Shown in pieces: positions 1-12,578 of a DNA stretch of 64,000 nt; within the stretch, counting starts at the first letter, position 1, and each line of letters begins with the position of its first letter. Both the position numbers and the translations under genes were made by a program. The notes beneath the pieces were generated by a model. It had not been told where the DNA came from. It did not search any database and saw only the letters and a list, made by a program, of their open reading frames with translations. Origin of the DNA: Actinomucor elegans (Eukaryota > Mucoromycota > Mucoromycetes > Mucorales > Mucoraceae); NCBI GenBank assembly GCA_026027325.1, contig JAMSLZ010000006.1, positions 1,612,001 to 1,676,000 on the forward strand, read 5' to 3'.

Positions 1-2341
1 GCTACTGCTGTCGCTGCAGAAAAACCAACCATTAATAATTCTAACACGAATTTAAGTAGCATGATGGTGGTATGTAATTCTAAGTCAACATTTATCATCT
101 ATCTAATCTTCTTTTTGTTAGGGTGGGATCAGGCCTACTTTCTTGGAAACATTAGATGCATTCGACTTTAATGACACGGTTAAATGTCTATTGGAAACCA
201 ACCCCGAACTTCATGGCAAACATTACATCAAAGAAGTATCACAGCAACTGACGGATCCTCCTCGACAATTTATGATAATGACTAGCCGTAGCTTGCATTT
301 TTATAACAAACTACGACCTGTGGATATTTTGCATAGAGCCATCTCGAACACTACATCGGAAGTGGATGCCAAAATCATTCATTCGTTCTTTGAACGATAC
401 GGTTTAACCGAATCTTGTGCCATTTGTTTATCAGTCATCTGTGCAAGCGATGAGGACCAAGTAGTGAGCAAAGCTACCAAGATATTTTTTGAATGCGGTG
501 GTGTACCTACTTCAGCTTATTCATCTCAAGTAACAGGCAACTATCTTGGCCGTGCAACTGGACAAACAGATGTCACTTACAGTGGCAAACATGATGGGTT
601 TATCTTGTACTTTTCTCGTATCATTGCACCTATTTGGAAATCCAAAGTCTTTGCCGACAGGTAAGCCAATTCCTATATACAAGAAATATATTGACAGTTC
701 CATTGCAGAGGAAACGATATCAGCGCTCAAATTGCGTATGCGCAAATTCAGCAAGAATTGTACAATACAAAAGTAAAGCTAGAGAAACTGAAGGACTTTA
801 TGGATACGTAAGTCTTGTAGTTAACCGCATACTTTGTACTTATATTTGATAATAGAAACTCCCATTTCCATAAGCCCGCCAACATTTCAGACCCTAGATT
901 TCAGGCAGAAAATCCTGCTGTTGTATCATTAGAACTGGTAAGTCGCTATATATATATCGAGAAATACGCTGAGTTAAGCGTGATTTGTTCTTTAGGCAGA
1001 GCAAAAGTCCGTTCACGAATTATATCTATTACTCGTACAATGTATTGAAGCTATATACTTTATTTCATTCCTTTTGGATTCTAATGCACAAAGCATCATA
1101 TCAGAAAAGTAGTGTATTGTCTACAACATATCATGTCCGTAATTAACCCATGTTATTATCCAGTATAGGAACAGAGGAACAGAATGAAATTCGCCAATTA
1201 GACCTGAATACGATCCTCACAACGCTTGAAGGCAGAGAATTAATTCGAGAACTTGTTATAGGAACAATTAGCAAATATGGTTCTAATAATACACACACTG
1301 GATTCGACGTAGTTAGTAAGCAACTTGAAAAGTATTGCAAATCTTTCTTTGGTAGCAGTGATATATCTTTCTTCAAGGTAATTGAAACATAATATTGCCG
1401 AGGAGCGCCTATTGAACTAAATCTCATAGGGTGTCGAATACCTTCGCCGTGCTTTATATGACGAAACCAAGGATGAAAGAGCACAGTCATTGAAGCACTC
1501 GTTAGTGCATTTCAAAGCAGCTGCAGATGAAATATCAGAAACAAAAATGGCAGCTGTATGCGCAGTTTATGTACAATGTTCTTTCCATTATGGTATTATT
1601 GAATTAGCTCTTGAGCGTGCAAAGAAACAAGATCCACAACAGCAAGGTGTTCTTGCTTACGAGTCACCACAAAGCCGAGATGAAACTAACCGATCATTAA
1701 TGATGGCACGATTAAATACATACCGTTTCATCTTTGAAGCTCTTACCGACGCCCACAAGATCAAACAGCAAGGTGTGCCTGCTAACCGGTTCCCTATTGA
1801 CGATGTGGATTCCTATGTTAAGAATCTGTTTGAACTAACCATTCAAAACAATGACAAATTGCTGCACTATCAATTATATGACTGGTTCATGCAGCAAAAT
1901 CTCAAAGACCAGCTTTTGACTATCAACACACCATATCTTATACCGTATTTCCAGGAGCATGTTCATGACAAGGCAGTTTCTTTAGACTTCTTATGGAAAT
2001 ACTACCGCCAAAATGATAGACCTTATGATGCTGCTCTGTGCTTGGAAACATTGGCAAAGCTTCCCTCAGCCTCTATTAATTTAGATGACCGCTTGGGATG
2101 TCTAGTACAGGCCTTGGTAAATGCTAGATGTGCGGAATCAATCAATGTTCATGGGTCTGTCTATATACAAAACTTGGAGAACAAAGTTCAGTGGGCCCAG
2201 TACCAATTACGTGTTAGAGACATTTTAAGAAGCTTAGGTTCTAATGAAGCAAATATGGCCGTCAATGAATTGAATCAGACATTGTTTGATCCACAAACAA
2301 TCGAAGAAAAATACGGACATCTCTGCGCTTTGAGGTTCTAA
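1..2341 (+). CDS. NUP155: Nucleoporin Nup155/Nup170 family, C-terminal half (5' partial)
   Basis: Scaffold nucleoporin of the inner ring of the nuclear pore complex. Only the last 675 residues are in the window; the gene starts upstream of base 1. Exons joined by phase-consistent GT-AG introns of 48-58 nt: <1-69, 122-660, 709-807, 856-937, 996-1108, 1164-1377, 1430-2341 (TAA). Family signs are the stretch HDGFILYFSRIIAPIW before the intron at 661, the helical repeats that follow, and the C-terminal block with YYRQNDRPYDAA and RLGCLVQALVNAR typical of Nup155 solenoids. The N-terminal beta-propeller of the family is not visible. All six internal junctions keep the frame, so the C-terminal half looks intact. 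The name rests on recognised motifs; Nup155 and Nup170/157 are names for one family. Confidence 0.88.
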
Positions 2342-4442
2342 TTGTTGGTTTGCATATAAATAAATAGATTGGTGAAAGAGATCCTTTTTAATCTGCGTAT
2401 AAGAGAGCTACTTGTTATATTTTTTAATGTTATATTGGCACATCCTGCACTTTTCAGTTTGTATATAAAGATGACTATCTAATATGACATCAAATATATC
2501 TAGTTTACTGTTAGCCACTTCATGCTGAACTTGTAATCGAGATAATATACTAACTGTATATACTACAGCTGAACAGTAGTTGTAATGAATTCGATATCAC
2601 ATTCTGAGTATGTACTGTTAGTAAACAGATGCAACACATTAAATAGAGATCGGTTGAGAAATTTGAAGACGTTAAGTCGGCAAAATACTCCTTAACCGTT
2701 CTACGTACAATTAAATTTATATAACAAATTTTGTTGCTATCATGTTTTTTTATCTATCTTCACATTTTTATTATTTATTAAAAAAAAGGGGGAATGAAAG
2801 ATTCAATGAAGCCCCAGGTTTTGTATAGATTCAATTTCTATGCTTTCTGTGATTTTTTGATTGGGTTACCCCTTACGATGAAATCTGAATTATTATTTCT
2901 TTTCATGGCAAAAATGGAGCTTTCAAGATATAGTGCATAAGATAAAAATTGAACTACATGTAGAGATATCAGTTAATATTTTTTATGAATCTATTTTCAT
3001 ATTAGAATTGTGTACTATGATCATAAAAGTAGAGTCTTTAAGATACCAAATTGAAAGTCAAAGCGTGAATGATTTTATATAGCAAATTACAAGAAAGTCA
3101 GGACCAAGCCGCTATTTTTTATGAATTCACCGAAATAAAGGTCTCACGCTGGCAAGTATATTGATCCGTCAATATGGAGTGCAACTTATACCAACATTAC
3201 ATCCAGCGAATCAGAATCCAAGATAAAACGAACCTTCAATTGATAGAAAAATGTAATAGATTCCGACTAAGCAAACCTATTGGGCAGCGTAAGTCAATCA
3301 TTCTCTAACACTTCTGTCATATTCGATGCGTATTAACTAAAAAGTCTTTAACATATTAATTAACATCTTATAAATAATTCTCAGCGCTTAAAAATAGTAT
3401 AAGTATCCCTCAGGCTTATATGAATAAAGGATTATCCTATTATACAAAACATAATTTACTAAAATGTTTAAATTGGATCTTAGATATTACAAAAAAATCT
3501 CTTACATCCTGGATTCTGATTCGCTGGATGTAATGTTGGTATAAGTTGCACTCCATATTGACGGATCAATATACTTGCCAGCGTGAGACCTTTATTTCGG
3601 TGAATTCATAAAAAATAGCGGCTTGGTCCTGACTTTCTTGTAATTTGCTATATAAAATCATTCACGCTTTGACTTTCAATTTGGTATCTTAAAGACTCTA
3701 CTTTTATGATCATAGTACACAATTCTAATATGAAAATAGATTCATAAAAAATATTAACTGATATCTCTACATGTAGTTCAATTTTTATCTTATGCACTAT
3801 ATCTTGAAAGCCTCATCTTTCTATTTAATGTGTTACATCTGTTAACCAATAGTACATACTCAGAATATGAAATTGAATTCATTACAACCACTGTTCAACT
3901 GCAATATATACAGTTACTATACTATGCTACTTACCAATAGCATAGTAGTTATTTAGCTAATTGTAAATGACATATTCATTCAATAGAGAACTAAAGATTG
4001 ATAGATTTTGGCTGATCTTAATTCACATTTGTATCTAATATGTATTCTTTCATCTAATGGAGTTTTTATAGTGTATACGTTTAATTTACTAAATTTGTCT
4101 ATAAATAATCATCAACTCTGGTTCTCAGTTAAATGTTGCATTTGTTTAGTAATGAACATTCAGAAGAGTTATCATATCTAATAAAATCTAGTATTTCTAC
4201 TAAATGTTTGTACGTATTATTTGATACGGGATAGCAAAAGCAAACAATGCCCTTCAAGTGATAATAGTACACAAAATGTGAGTTTTTTTTTACAAGTGCC
4301 TTTTTATTTAATTATTTATGTGTATAGAAGAAGAAAAGAGAGCACTACTGATTTTTGGATAACACTACTTGTAAATACATAGTTATGCGAGTAGTATTGT
4401 TTTTATATATTCAAACGATGTAGATTATTTTTGTTCAGCTTG
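2342..4442. other. Intergenic gap between NUP155 and RPB1 3' ends
   Basis: About 2.1 kb of AT-rich DNA between two convergent genes. No convincing coding region was seen on either strand. It contains the long inverted repeat listed separately, diverged outer copies of the same palindrome, and near 3990-4180 one or two degenerate copies of the intergenic repeat family seen elsewhere in the window. Confidence 0.7.
2919..3811. repeat. 302-bp perfect inverted repeat with 289-bp spacer
   Basis: The left arm at 2919-3220 and the right arm at 3510-3811 are reverse complements. Reading both arms base by base I found no mismatch over 302 bp. The arms start GCTTTCAAGATATAGTGC and end CAGCGAATCAGAATCCA on the left copy. 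The spacer is 3221-3509. Weaker inverted similarity continues outside: about 2551-2648 pairs with about 3820-3917, with several mismatches. Between outer and inner similarity the left side carries roughly 270 extra bases that the right side lacks. No transposase gene and no clear target-site duplication was seen. It could be a foldback/MITE-like element, a hairpin-RNA locus, or an assembly artefact. Confidence 0.9.
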
Positions 4443-7400
4443 TTATTTCTTGTTATTTTTGTTACCGCTAGTAGATGAGCCATAGGTTGGGGAAGTCGGG
4501 CTGTAGCTTGGACTAGTGGGGCTATAGCTTGGTGATGTTGGGCTATAGCTTGGAGAAGTAGGGCTGTAGCTAGGACTAGTTGGAGAATAACTAGGTGAAG
4601 TTGGGCTGTAGCTAGGACTAGTTGGACTATAACTAGGCGATGTAGGACTGTAACTTGGAGATGTGGGACTGTAACTTGGGCTAGTGGGTGAGTAGCTTGG
4701 GCTAGTAGGACTATAGCTAGGACTAGTAGGACTATAGCTTGGGCTTGTTGGACTGTAGCTAGGCGAGGTTGGACTGTAGCTAGGACTTGTGGGTGAGTAA
4801 CTAGGTGAAGTGGGTGAGTAGCTAGGCGACGTAGGACTATAGCTGGGAGAAGTAGGGCTATAGCTAGGACTAGTAGGACTGTAACTAGGTGAAGTTGGGC
4901 TATAACTGGGACTAGTTGGCGAGTAACTAGGAGAGGTTGGACTATAGCTTGGACTTGTTGGTGAGTAACTAGGACTAGTGGGTGAGTATGAGGGACTCGT
5001 AGGAGAGTAATTAGGAGAAGCTGGCGAGTAGCCAGGTGATGCAGCATATGAAGGACTCGAAGGCGAGTAACCGGGAGATGTAGGAGAGTAGCCAGGGCTT
5101 TGAGCATAAGGACTAAGATCACCTCGCCATGGACTGGCAATAGAACCGGCAGCACCAGAGTTACCCATAGGTGAGAACATTGGCTCTGAAGGTGATGAAG
5201 GTTGAGAAAAGTCTGCCCACTCTGGAGATCTTGTATCATAAGGTGTGGCCATATTAGGAGTCATATAACCAGGACCAGGTGTAGCAAAACCAGCGACATC
5301 ACCGGCAACACCCATTTGCATATTCTGTCTATGGTCTTGAGGTACAGATTGTAGCATCTCTTCATCCAGCATAACATCGAATTCACCAGTACCAAGAGGT
5401 GCCATCTGACCCAACATGATGTTTTCAGCAACACCTCTACAATCATCCAATTCACCAACAGCGGCTGCTTCCATAAGAATTTCAACAGTTTCTTCAAAAG
5501 AACATCTCATCAAAGCACCAGTTTCAGCTCTGTTAATACCATGACGCGTAATAGCCATCAAGTGGCCACGATTAGTCATAACATCACACAACAATGCCAA
5601 ATGTCGATAATTGACATAAGAACCATCAAATTCGATAACGTTACGCAATTCCTTGAGGAGTGCCTTACGAGTAGCTTCAATACCCAATACTTCCATGATT
5701 TCAACGGTATTGTTGGAGTATGTACGAGTTTCGTCTACACCGTGCTGGCACATTACTTCTTGAAGATTAATACCATCGGTATCAAGACCCCATTCAGTGG
5801 TAGTCTCGAAATTGCCCTTATCGTTCAAGATGGTATTCTTACGCTCGACGATATAAACCTTTCGGATACCGGGTATACCACGAAGATTGATTGAACCTAG
5901 CATGCTAGCCTCTAACTTGCGAAGGAAAGTGTCTTCTTCAGATCTACCATCTTCTTCATCCATATCTTTATCTTCATTTTCATCCATCATGACTCTGCAA
6001 CGAATGATCAATTTTTCCGAGTTTTCATCACTACCAATGACATGCAAATCATTACGGAACTCTTCTGAAATCTTTTGCACAACTTCAGTGATATTAAGAC
6101 GTTTATCGATCATCATACCACGGTTCAGTTCAATACGAAGTAACCAAGGTGAGACACGTGTAACGAAAGGAGAGTTATCATCTTCGAGCTGGTAGTAGGT
6201 ATCAACGAAATCAGCATCTTCTTCAATAACAGTTTGTCTTGGATCAGGGTCATAATAAATCTCGGTCACAGACGTAACCTTTTGTAATGTTGTATGTTCA
6301 AGGTTGACCTGCACTTCCTTAGCCAGTTCGATATTACGAGATCTTTCAGCGTCAAGCCAAACTTCGAGACGAGGTGTCTTGATGTTTTTCGCAACATTGA
6401 TGATTTCCTTCAAACGGGGCACACCAAGAGTAACGTTCTTACTTGACACACCAGCATAATGGAAAGTATTCAATGTCATTTGAGTAGCAGGCTCACCAAT
6501 AGATTGAGCAGCAATTGTACCAACCATTTCACCTGGAGCAACAATAGAAGTCAAGAAGCGAGATTCAATTTCTCCAAGAATCCTATGATATAAGCAGTAT
6601 TAGTCAGTTATGTAAAACCAAAAAAAAAAATCCTTGTAAAACTTACCATTCGAAAGCTTGAGACGTTAAGTGGAATTCTTCAACAACGCGCTTCACAGCA
6701 AAGGTGGAGCGAAGTAAGATTTGGAATAGTAATGTAGCGTTCTTTTGCGTTTCATTTGAAATCTTGTCTGAGCCACGAACAACGAGTAAACGCTGAGCCA
6801 GCGCGTTAATGCCGTCTACGATTTGTAGAGGGTGGATATCCGAAGGCTTACGAGGATCCAAATGGAAGATTTGTTGAGAATTGGTGATCAAACGAGACAG
6901 ATTAACAGGCAAAGGCCATTTATCATCACCATTCTTGAAGATAGTAGTTCTTAACTTTTGGCGATCTTCAGATAACTGATAAAATTCATGATCTAGATAA
7001 GATTGAGCAGTTTCACTGCCTTCAACAGTCTTTAGCACGTTGTAGTTCAAAGCACCCTTTCTGAATCCCTTGTTCATCACATCAATCTTGTATCGCTTCT
7101 CAAACTCCTTTTCATTACACTTCAAAGAAAAGAACTTTTGACTTTCAACTGACATGGCATCCATACCATCTTCACCATAACAGAATTCAATAATATCACC
7201 AAGAGAGTTACGAACAGTACCATCATACTTGACCATAACATCTTCCAAGGCCTTCACTAAACGACGCTGGATATAACCAGTTTCAGCTGTCTTTACAGCA
7301 GTATCAATTAAACCTTCACGACCACCCATAGCGTGGAAAAAGAACTCTGTAGGAGTCAAACCTCGCAAGTAAGAGTTTTCAACAAAACCACGACTTTCAG

Positions 7401-10109
7401 GACTGTGATCATCCTTGGAGAAATGGGGCAGTGTACGGAACTTGAAGCCATAAGGAATACGTTTACCTTCGACGTTCTGTTGGCCGACACAGGCAGACAT
7501 TTGAGAAATATTAATGAAAGAACCCTTTGAACCGGAAACTACCATCTGTTTGACATTGTTATCTTCTTTTAAACTGTTTTGAGCCATTTTACCGGCATCA
7601 TCACGAGCCTTATTCAAGGTTTGATTGACCTTGGCTTCAAAAGATTCACGCAAAGTCATACCAGGTTGAACTTCCAGTTTATCTTGCTGAGCAGTTATGA
7701 TGACTTCTTGCACACGCTGCTTGGCCTGAGAAATGATATTGGTAATGGTAGCCATAGAAACCTTATCGGCAATAGTATCACCAATACCAATACTGAAACC
7801 ATTTTGTAGCAACCAGTAGTTCACAACTTGCTGAGTGCCACCCAAGAAGTTCTTGGCAGCTTCAGGGCCCAACTCATTCATGATAGTGTGGATAAGACCA
7901 CCGCCAGCAGTACCAACAGTCTTTTTACAGACAATACCACAAATTAACTCACCGTTTTCAATAATAACACGTGTATCTCCCGGAGAAATCAAGGTATTTT
8001 CACCATCGGGATGAGTAGAATGGAAGGTTTGACAATTGATACCTTTAGGAATGACCATAGCAAGAATTTGCTTACCAGTCCACATAGGCTTGGGTTTAAG
8101 AATAGCTGGAGGTGGGATATAACCGTCCCAAGAAGGGACCCACATCACAATATTCATCACTAGATCTTTGGTCAAGAAACAATCACGTAAAGTGAATTTA
8201 CGGATACCACAGAGCGTATCCTGCACAATACCCATGACAGGCTTGTTGGATTGTGGAGAGACAATTTGTTTAGGAACCATACAAATTTCAGTGACTTCAG
8301 CTCTTGTCTCCAATGACTGAGGTACGTGTAGATTCATTTCATCACCATCAAAATCAGCGTTGTATGGAGAGGTTACGGACAAGTTCAAACGGAAGGTAGA
8401 ATAGGGCATAACGCGGACACGATGACCCATCATGGACATTTTATGAAGAGAGGGTTGACGGTTGAAGATAACGACGTCGTCATCATTGATATGTCTTTCA
8501 ACACGATAGCCATATTGCAAAGGAATCTCACCAGCGCGCTTACGATAACGTAAATCAATACGTTCACCGTTATCACGAATCACATATTTGGCGCCTGGAT
8601 GTTCTAAAGGACCATTTCTTACCAAGACTTGAAGTTTGTCGATATTATAAGGTGTTACAATCTCCGGATAGGTCAAATTACGAGCAATACTACGAGGTAC
8701 ACCCACTTGATCAAGAGCAAGATTGGGATCACCAGTAATAACAGTACGAGCAGAGAAATCTACACGTTTACCCATAAGATTACCACGAAGACGACCTTCT
8801 TTACCCTTAAGACGAGCACGAATTGATTTCAGAGGTCTACCAGACTTTTGTAGAGCTTGAGGTTGACCAGCGATATCGTTATCCATATAAGTAGCAATAT
8901 GGAACTGATTTACAAAGTTATGAGCTAAAACATATCAATTAAAAGTGATATTAAACTACAAACCTGTAACAGCTGTTCAAACTCTTGAACTACGTGCACT
9001 GGAGCGCCTTCAGATTCACAACGTTTGACATTTGCATTGGCTTTCAAAACATCAGACAACTTATGTGTTAAATCATCCTCACCACGACTAGTACCGTCCA
9101 TTTGAATAGAAGGACGAACTTGTGGAGGAGGAACAGGCAAGACAGTCGTAATCATCCACTCAGGTCTAGCAAACTCTTCTGACAAACCCATATCACGAAT
9201 ATCTTGATCCGAGATGTTTTTCAAGATCTGCAATACTTTGGCTGCAGTCAATACCTGCTTTCCTTCATTACCAGAATCCTATAAAATCAAATTAGCATCT
9301 TATAAAACTGCATATAGCTACCTCACTTACATCTCCTGGGCTTGAACGGAACTGAGCATATAACTTCAAGCCATCTTTACGGATGAGAGGTTGTTTATAA
9401 CCACAACCGCCATGGGTACTCTTGCGCTTTCCGTTATCAAACTCTTCCTTTTCTTCTAAACCACCTTCCGTTTCATCACTACCTTCACAAGTCATTTTGG
9501 TTTTAGCAAGGTCCCAAACAGCACGAAGCTTAGTTTTGGCATCAGTGATCTTTTTAGCGCGTTCGAATCGAGGATTTGACTAGAAAGTAAGATTGTATTA
9601 GAATAAAAACGCGTAATATCTGATCAAGATAAGACTTACTTCATCCACTTTTAATTTTGAACAATGGAAACAAACACACTCAAGGATCTTCTTTACTTTA
9701 GTCAAGAAACCTATACAGAAACATTAATCTATAAGCGATATATAAGATAAATCACGCTTACCAATATGATAAACAGGCTTAGCAAGTTCAATATGGCCAA
9801 AATGACCGGGACATTCAGCCATTCCTTCACCACAAGTTTGGCATTTATAATTACGGTCAATAGTACCCATACGAGGATCTAATAAACCGCCTTGTCTTGG
9901 TTTTTGAGTACCTTCATCGTATAGTTCAGGAAATTCAACCTTGGCCACAGACATTGCTTTCTATTATTTCGAAAATTTAGAATAAATTCCAATATTTCTT
10001 CGATCTTTTTTTTGACACATACAATTTCATCGGGAGATAGAATACCAAATTGGACGGCATCAACACGTCGAAGAGGAGCAGACGAGAATGCAAAAGGATG
10101 TCCACTCAT
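4443..10109 (-). CDS. RPB1: RNA polymerase II largest subunit RPB1
   Basis: Catalytic subunit of nuclear RNA polymerase II. Exons on the minus strand: 10109-10023, 9960-9762, 9710-9640, 9579-9331, 9278-8964, 8904-6647, 6582-4443; every junction keeps phase and gives 1772 aa. Start [16 protein letters not shown] matches the family N-terminus. Seen in order: the N-terminal zinc cluster ([17 protein letters not shown]), the clamp and active-site region with [13 protein letters not shown] (Mg-binding Asp near 491, 493 and 495), the conserved FRTLPHF and [20 protein letters not shown] blocks, and the cleft region. The C-terminal domain covers about residues 1558-1766: a few variant heptads, then 24 consecutive YSPTSPS repeats and a final YSPTSPT, ending in a short Asn/Lys-rich tail. 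The third-last intron uses an acceptor just before TTCCATATTGC, which restores the family's [10 protein letters not shown]. Divergent from ELP1. Confidence 0.98.
4482..5090 (-). repeat. CTD heptad repeat array of RPB1 (21-bp period)
   Basis: Tyrosine codons recur every 21 bp from 4482 to 5028 without a break, then once at 18 bp, then at 21 bp. In protein order this is two variant heptads, one shortened unit (YAASPG), one YSPASPN, then 24 YSPTSPS units and one YSPTSPT. Codons differ from unit to unit (for example gta or ata for Tyr on the plus strand), so the protein repeat is kept while the DNA has diverged. Confidence 0.97.
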
Positions 10110-12578
10110 TTTGCTGTATTTTTTTGTAGATTTTTCGGTTTTTTGCGATGTTTTTTATCAAGAAAATTTTTTCCGTAGTAATGAGAGATTCACGAAAACT
10201 GAGACGCAAGTCGAGAATCAAAGAATTGGACGTTCAGTCGAGACAAATTAAGAGTTTTCTTTTCTTGTCGATCTGTTTCTTCTCTTATTTGATATTGATC
10301 TACTAAGTTAAGAAACGCAATCAGAAGAAATCAATAAGTAAACAGTTATTGCGATTCTTCTTGATTTCTCTTTTAAAAATCGAGATTAATTAAGAATAGA
10401 AAGAGTACAGAAATATAAGATTAAGATAGAGTGATGAAGCAAAGTGGAATCTTGTTGTTCGACACGCAAATTAAAAAAAAAAGAAATTTGGTTTCGAACA
10501 AAAGGCTAACACGCACTATTTGGAAGAAGAGAATCTATTTGACCAATAAACCAATATCATAGTGCACCAATAATACGTCATCTTTTATGTGACTGCTTAT
10601 ATCAGTTCATATACCGACTGTTGACGCGTAGACGCTGCGGCATACCTTCATTGAAATATTCTTGTACAGCTGATTGCTCATAATCTATGTTTTTTCATAT
10701 TTGATAGCAGAAATTGTATAGCCTTTATATAATTCACTGTAAAAAATAAATTGGTGTTAATTTACCTAAAATAGCTTATGTCTATCAGATGTTTTTATTA
10801 TCTCAAATGATTTTCGGGAAAGGGTTTAAATTTGACAGCTCACATATAAAGTCCGCTATCCAATCTATCTCTCTGCATTTTGTAAAGCTTTATTAATTAC
10901 TTCTTGCGCTCATTCATCAAGGACCAATAAACTAGCTACAAACCCAAAGGAGAAGATGTAGTAGCTGAAATACTAGAGACAATTGTATGTATCTTCATTA
11001 TTTTGACATTGAAACTATTTATAAAACAGGAGCTGCCATCTTTGGAGTTTTCAAAATAAGGTTCTACAAGTGCACAACAAAAAAATTACTAGAGATATTT
11101 GTGACTAAACAGCAAGAAAATATTATATACGTAGCAGCATAAATACTGCTTAATAATAAGCTACCGTAATTAAAGGCGATTACAAAAGAAGAAAATGTGA
11201 GGTGACTCACAGACAGCGATATAATATGAATACATCAGATATACGCTAAAGCATGCAGTTATATTTCCTGTTATACTTGATTATCATTAGAAAATGGCAG
11301 TCCCCAAATTTTATGTATTTTCAAGCTAATTCACAAATCCAATAATAATACAACAAGGTTTCAATACAACTTAATATGCAATAAAATGCTAGGTATTAAA
11401 TTGTCTACCAATTTATACTATGTAATGATTGTAGTGATATAATGATACATATGATAAACTTATTTACGTGATATCTTGATCAGATAATAGTAGATCAACC
11501 ATGCATTATTTAAGATATTTTCTATGCAATGAATGCCTCTTGTTTTTTATGTAAATGTAATAGTAAATTTAGCCCATCATCAATATGTGGACATTTGCAC
11601 TATTGTAAACATTAAGATTTTATGTTGAACGTATCAGTTCATCATGATTTGTTTAATTTAGATAGACATCAAATTAGAGGTTACTAGAGTATTTTTTTTT
11701 TTGTTAATTGTTTATCGTATAATGTACATCATTTCCTATTTTCGGATAAACCTATATTGAATTAGATTCTGCTAAATAAAGTAGCTCATGGTCATGAAAT
11801 TAAAATCAGAGATTTTGATCCGAAATTGGCGAGGAAATTAAGAGTTGATTAGATATCCTTTTGTATAAGTGTAATCCAGTTATTTAGCTTAGGCTTGAAC
11901 AATCGTTCTAATAGATCTGAAATTTTATTCTAAACATGGTGACATTTGACCAGATCTACCCAAAATTCTCTTAATCATTATACATTCCATATATGAAACT
12001 TGTATACTCTACTATTTATCATTAGCAAATGTGTCACATCATTACACTATATTTCATCTAATAAATAAGGATTCTAGTTGGTGGATGTAATAATTCATTT
12101 TGATTTATAGATCTCTCAAAATATAGTAATCAAATGTCGCATTCGATTAGTATTTCTTATTGTAAATAGAATGACAAATCCCTTATAGTCATTTATTTAG
12201 CTTTAACTAGATTTATGTATACTACAATTACCAAGAATTAGTATTAAAACAAACGTCTTCTTTACTCCGCTATGTATTTGTCACCCTTCAGATGTCTTGA
12301 CAGATATATGGCCTTGAAAGCTTTAACTACATGTTTGTTTCAAGGTATTTGTAATAAAATTGTTTACAATTTAAGCGATTCCATACTTTATTGTAGTGTA
12401 AAGGCTGCAACCTCTACATATTATTTTACATCAAAAAAATGTCACGGTCTTCCTTGATCCAACTGTTCGCTCTATGAAACCAGGAAGCTTAATGTGACTG
12501 TGATCTAAAATTTTATGACCAAAGGCTAGAGTGGTTTTATCTTTATCTACCTTTGTTCAACTTGATCAACTTCTTACA
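10110..12578. other. Divergent intergenic region RPB1 / ELP1
   Basis: About 2.5 kb between divergent starts, so it must hold both promoters. No gene is supported. The RPB1-proximal 300 bp are rich in short A and T runs and I see no convincing TATA box close to the start. From about 11800 to 12200 there are degenerate copies of the intergenic repeat family; a copy near 11950-12060 resembles sequence at 17200-17320 beyond ELP1. Confidence 0.6.

Noticed and set aside
2919..3811. Intact DNA transposon with terminal inverted repeats
   Set aside because: The 289-bp spacer is too short for a transposase and no coding frame spans it.
4482..5030. CRISPR-like regular repeat spacing
   Set aside because: The 21-bp period has no distinct spacers and is simply the heptad codons.
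4403..5239. Long open frame opposite the RPB1 CTD
   Set aside because: It follows the 21-bp CTD period in a shifted frame, gives a repetitive Leu/Val-rich sequence and lies inside an undoubted coding exon.
12531..12578. Earlier in-frame start of ELP1
   Set aside because: The ATG at 12579 gives the family N-terminus MRSLELL; the upstream residues have no counterpart.
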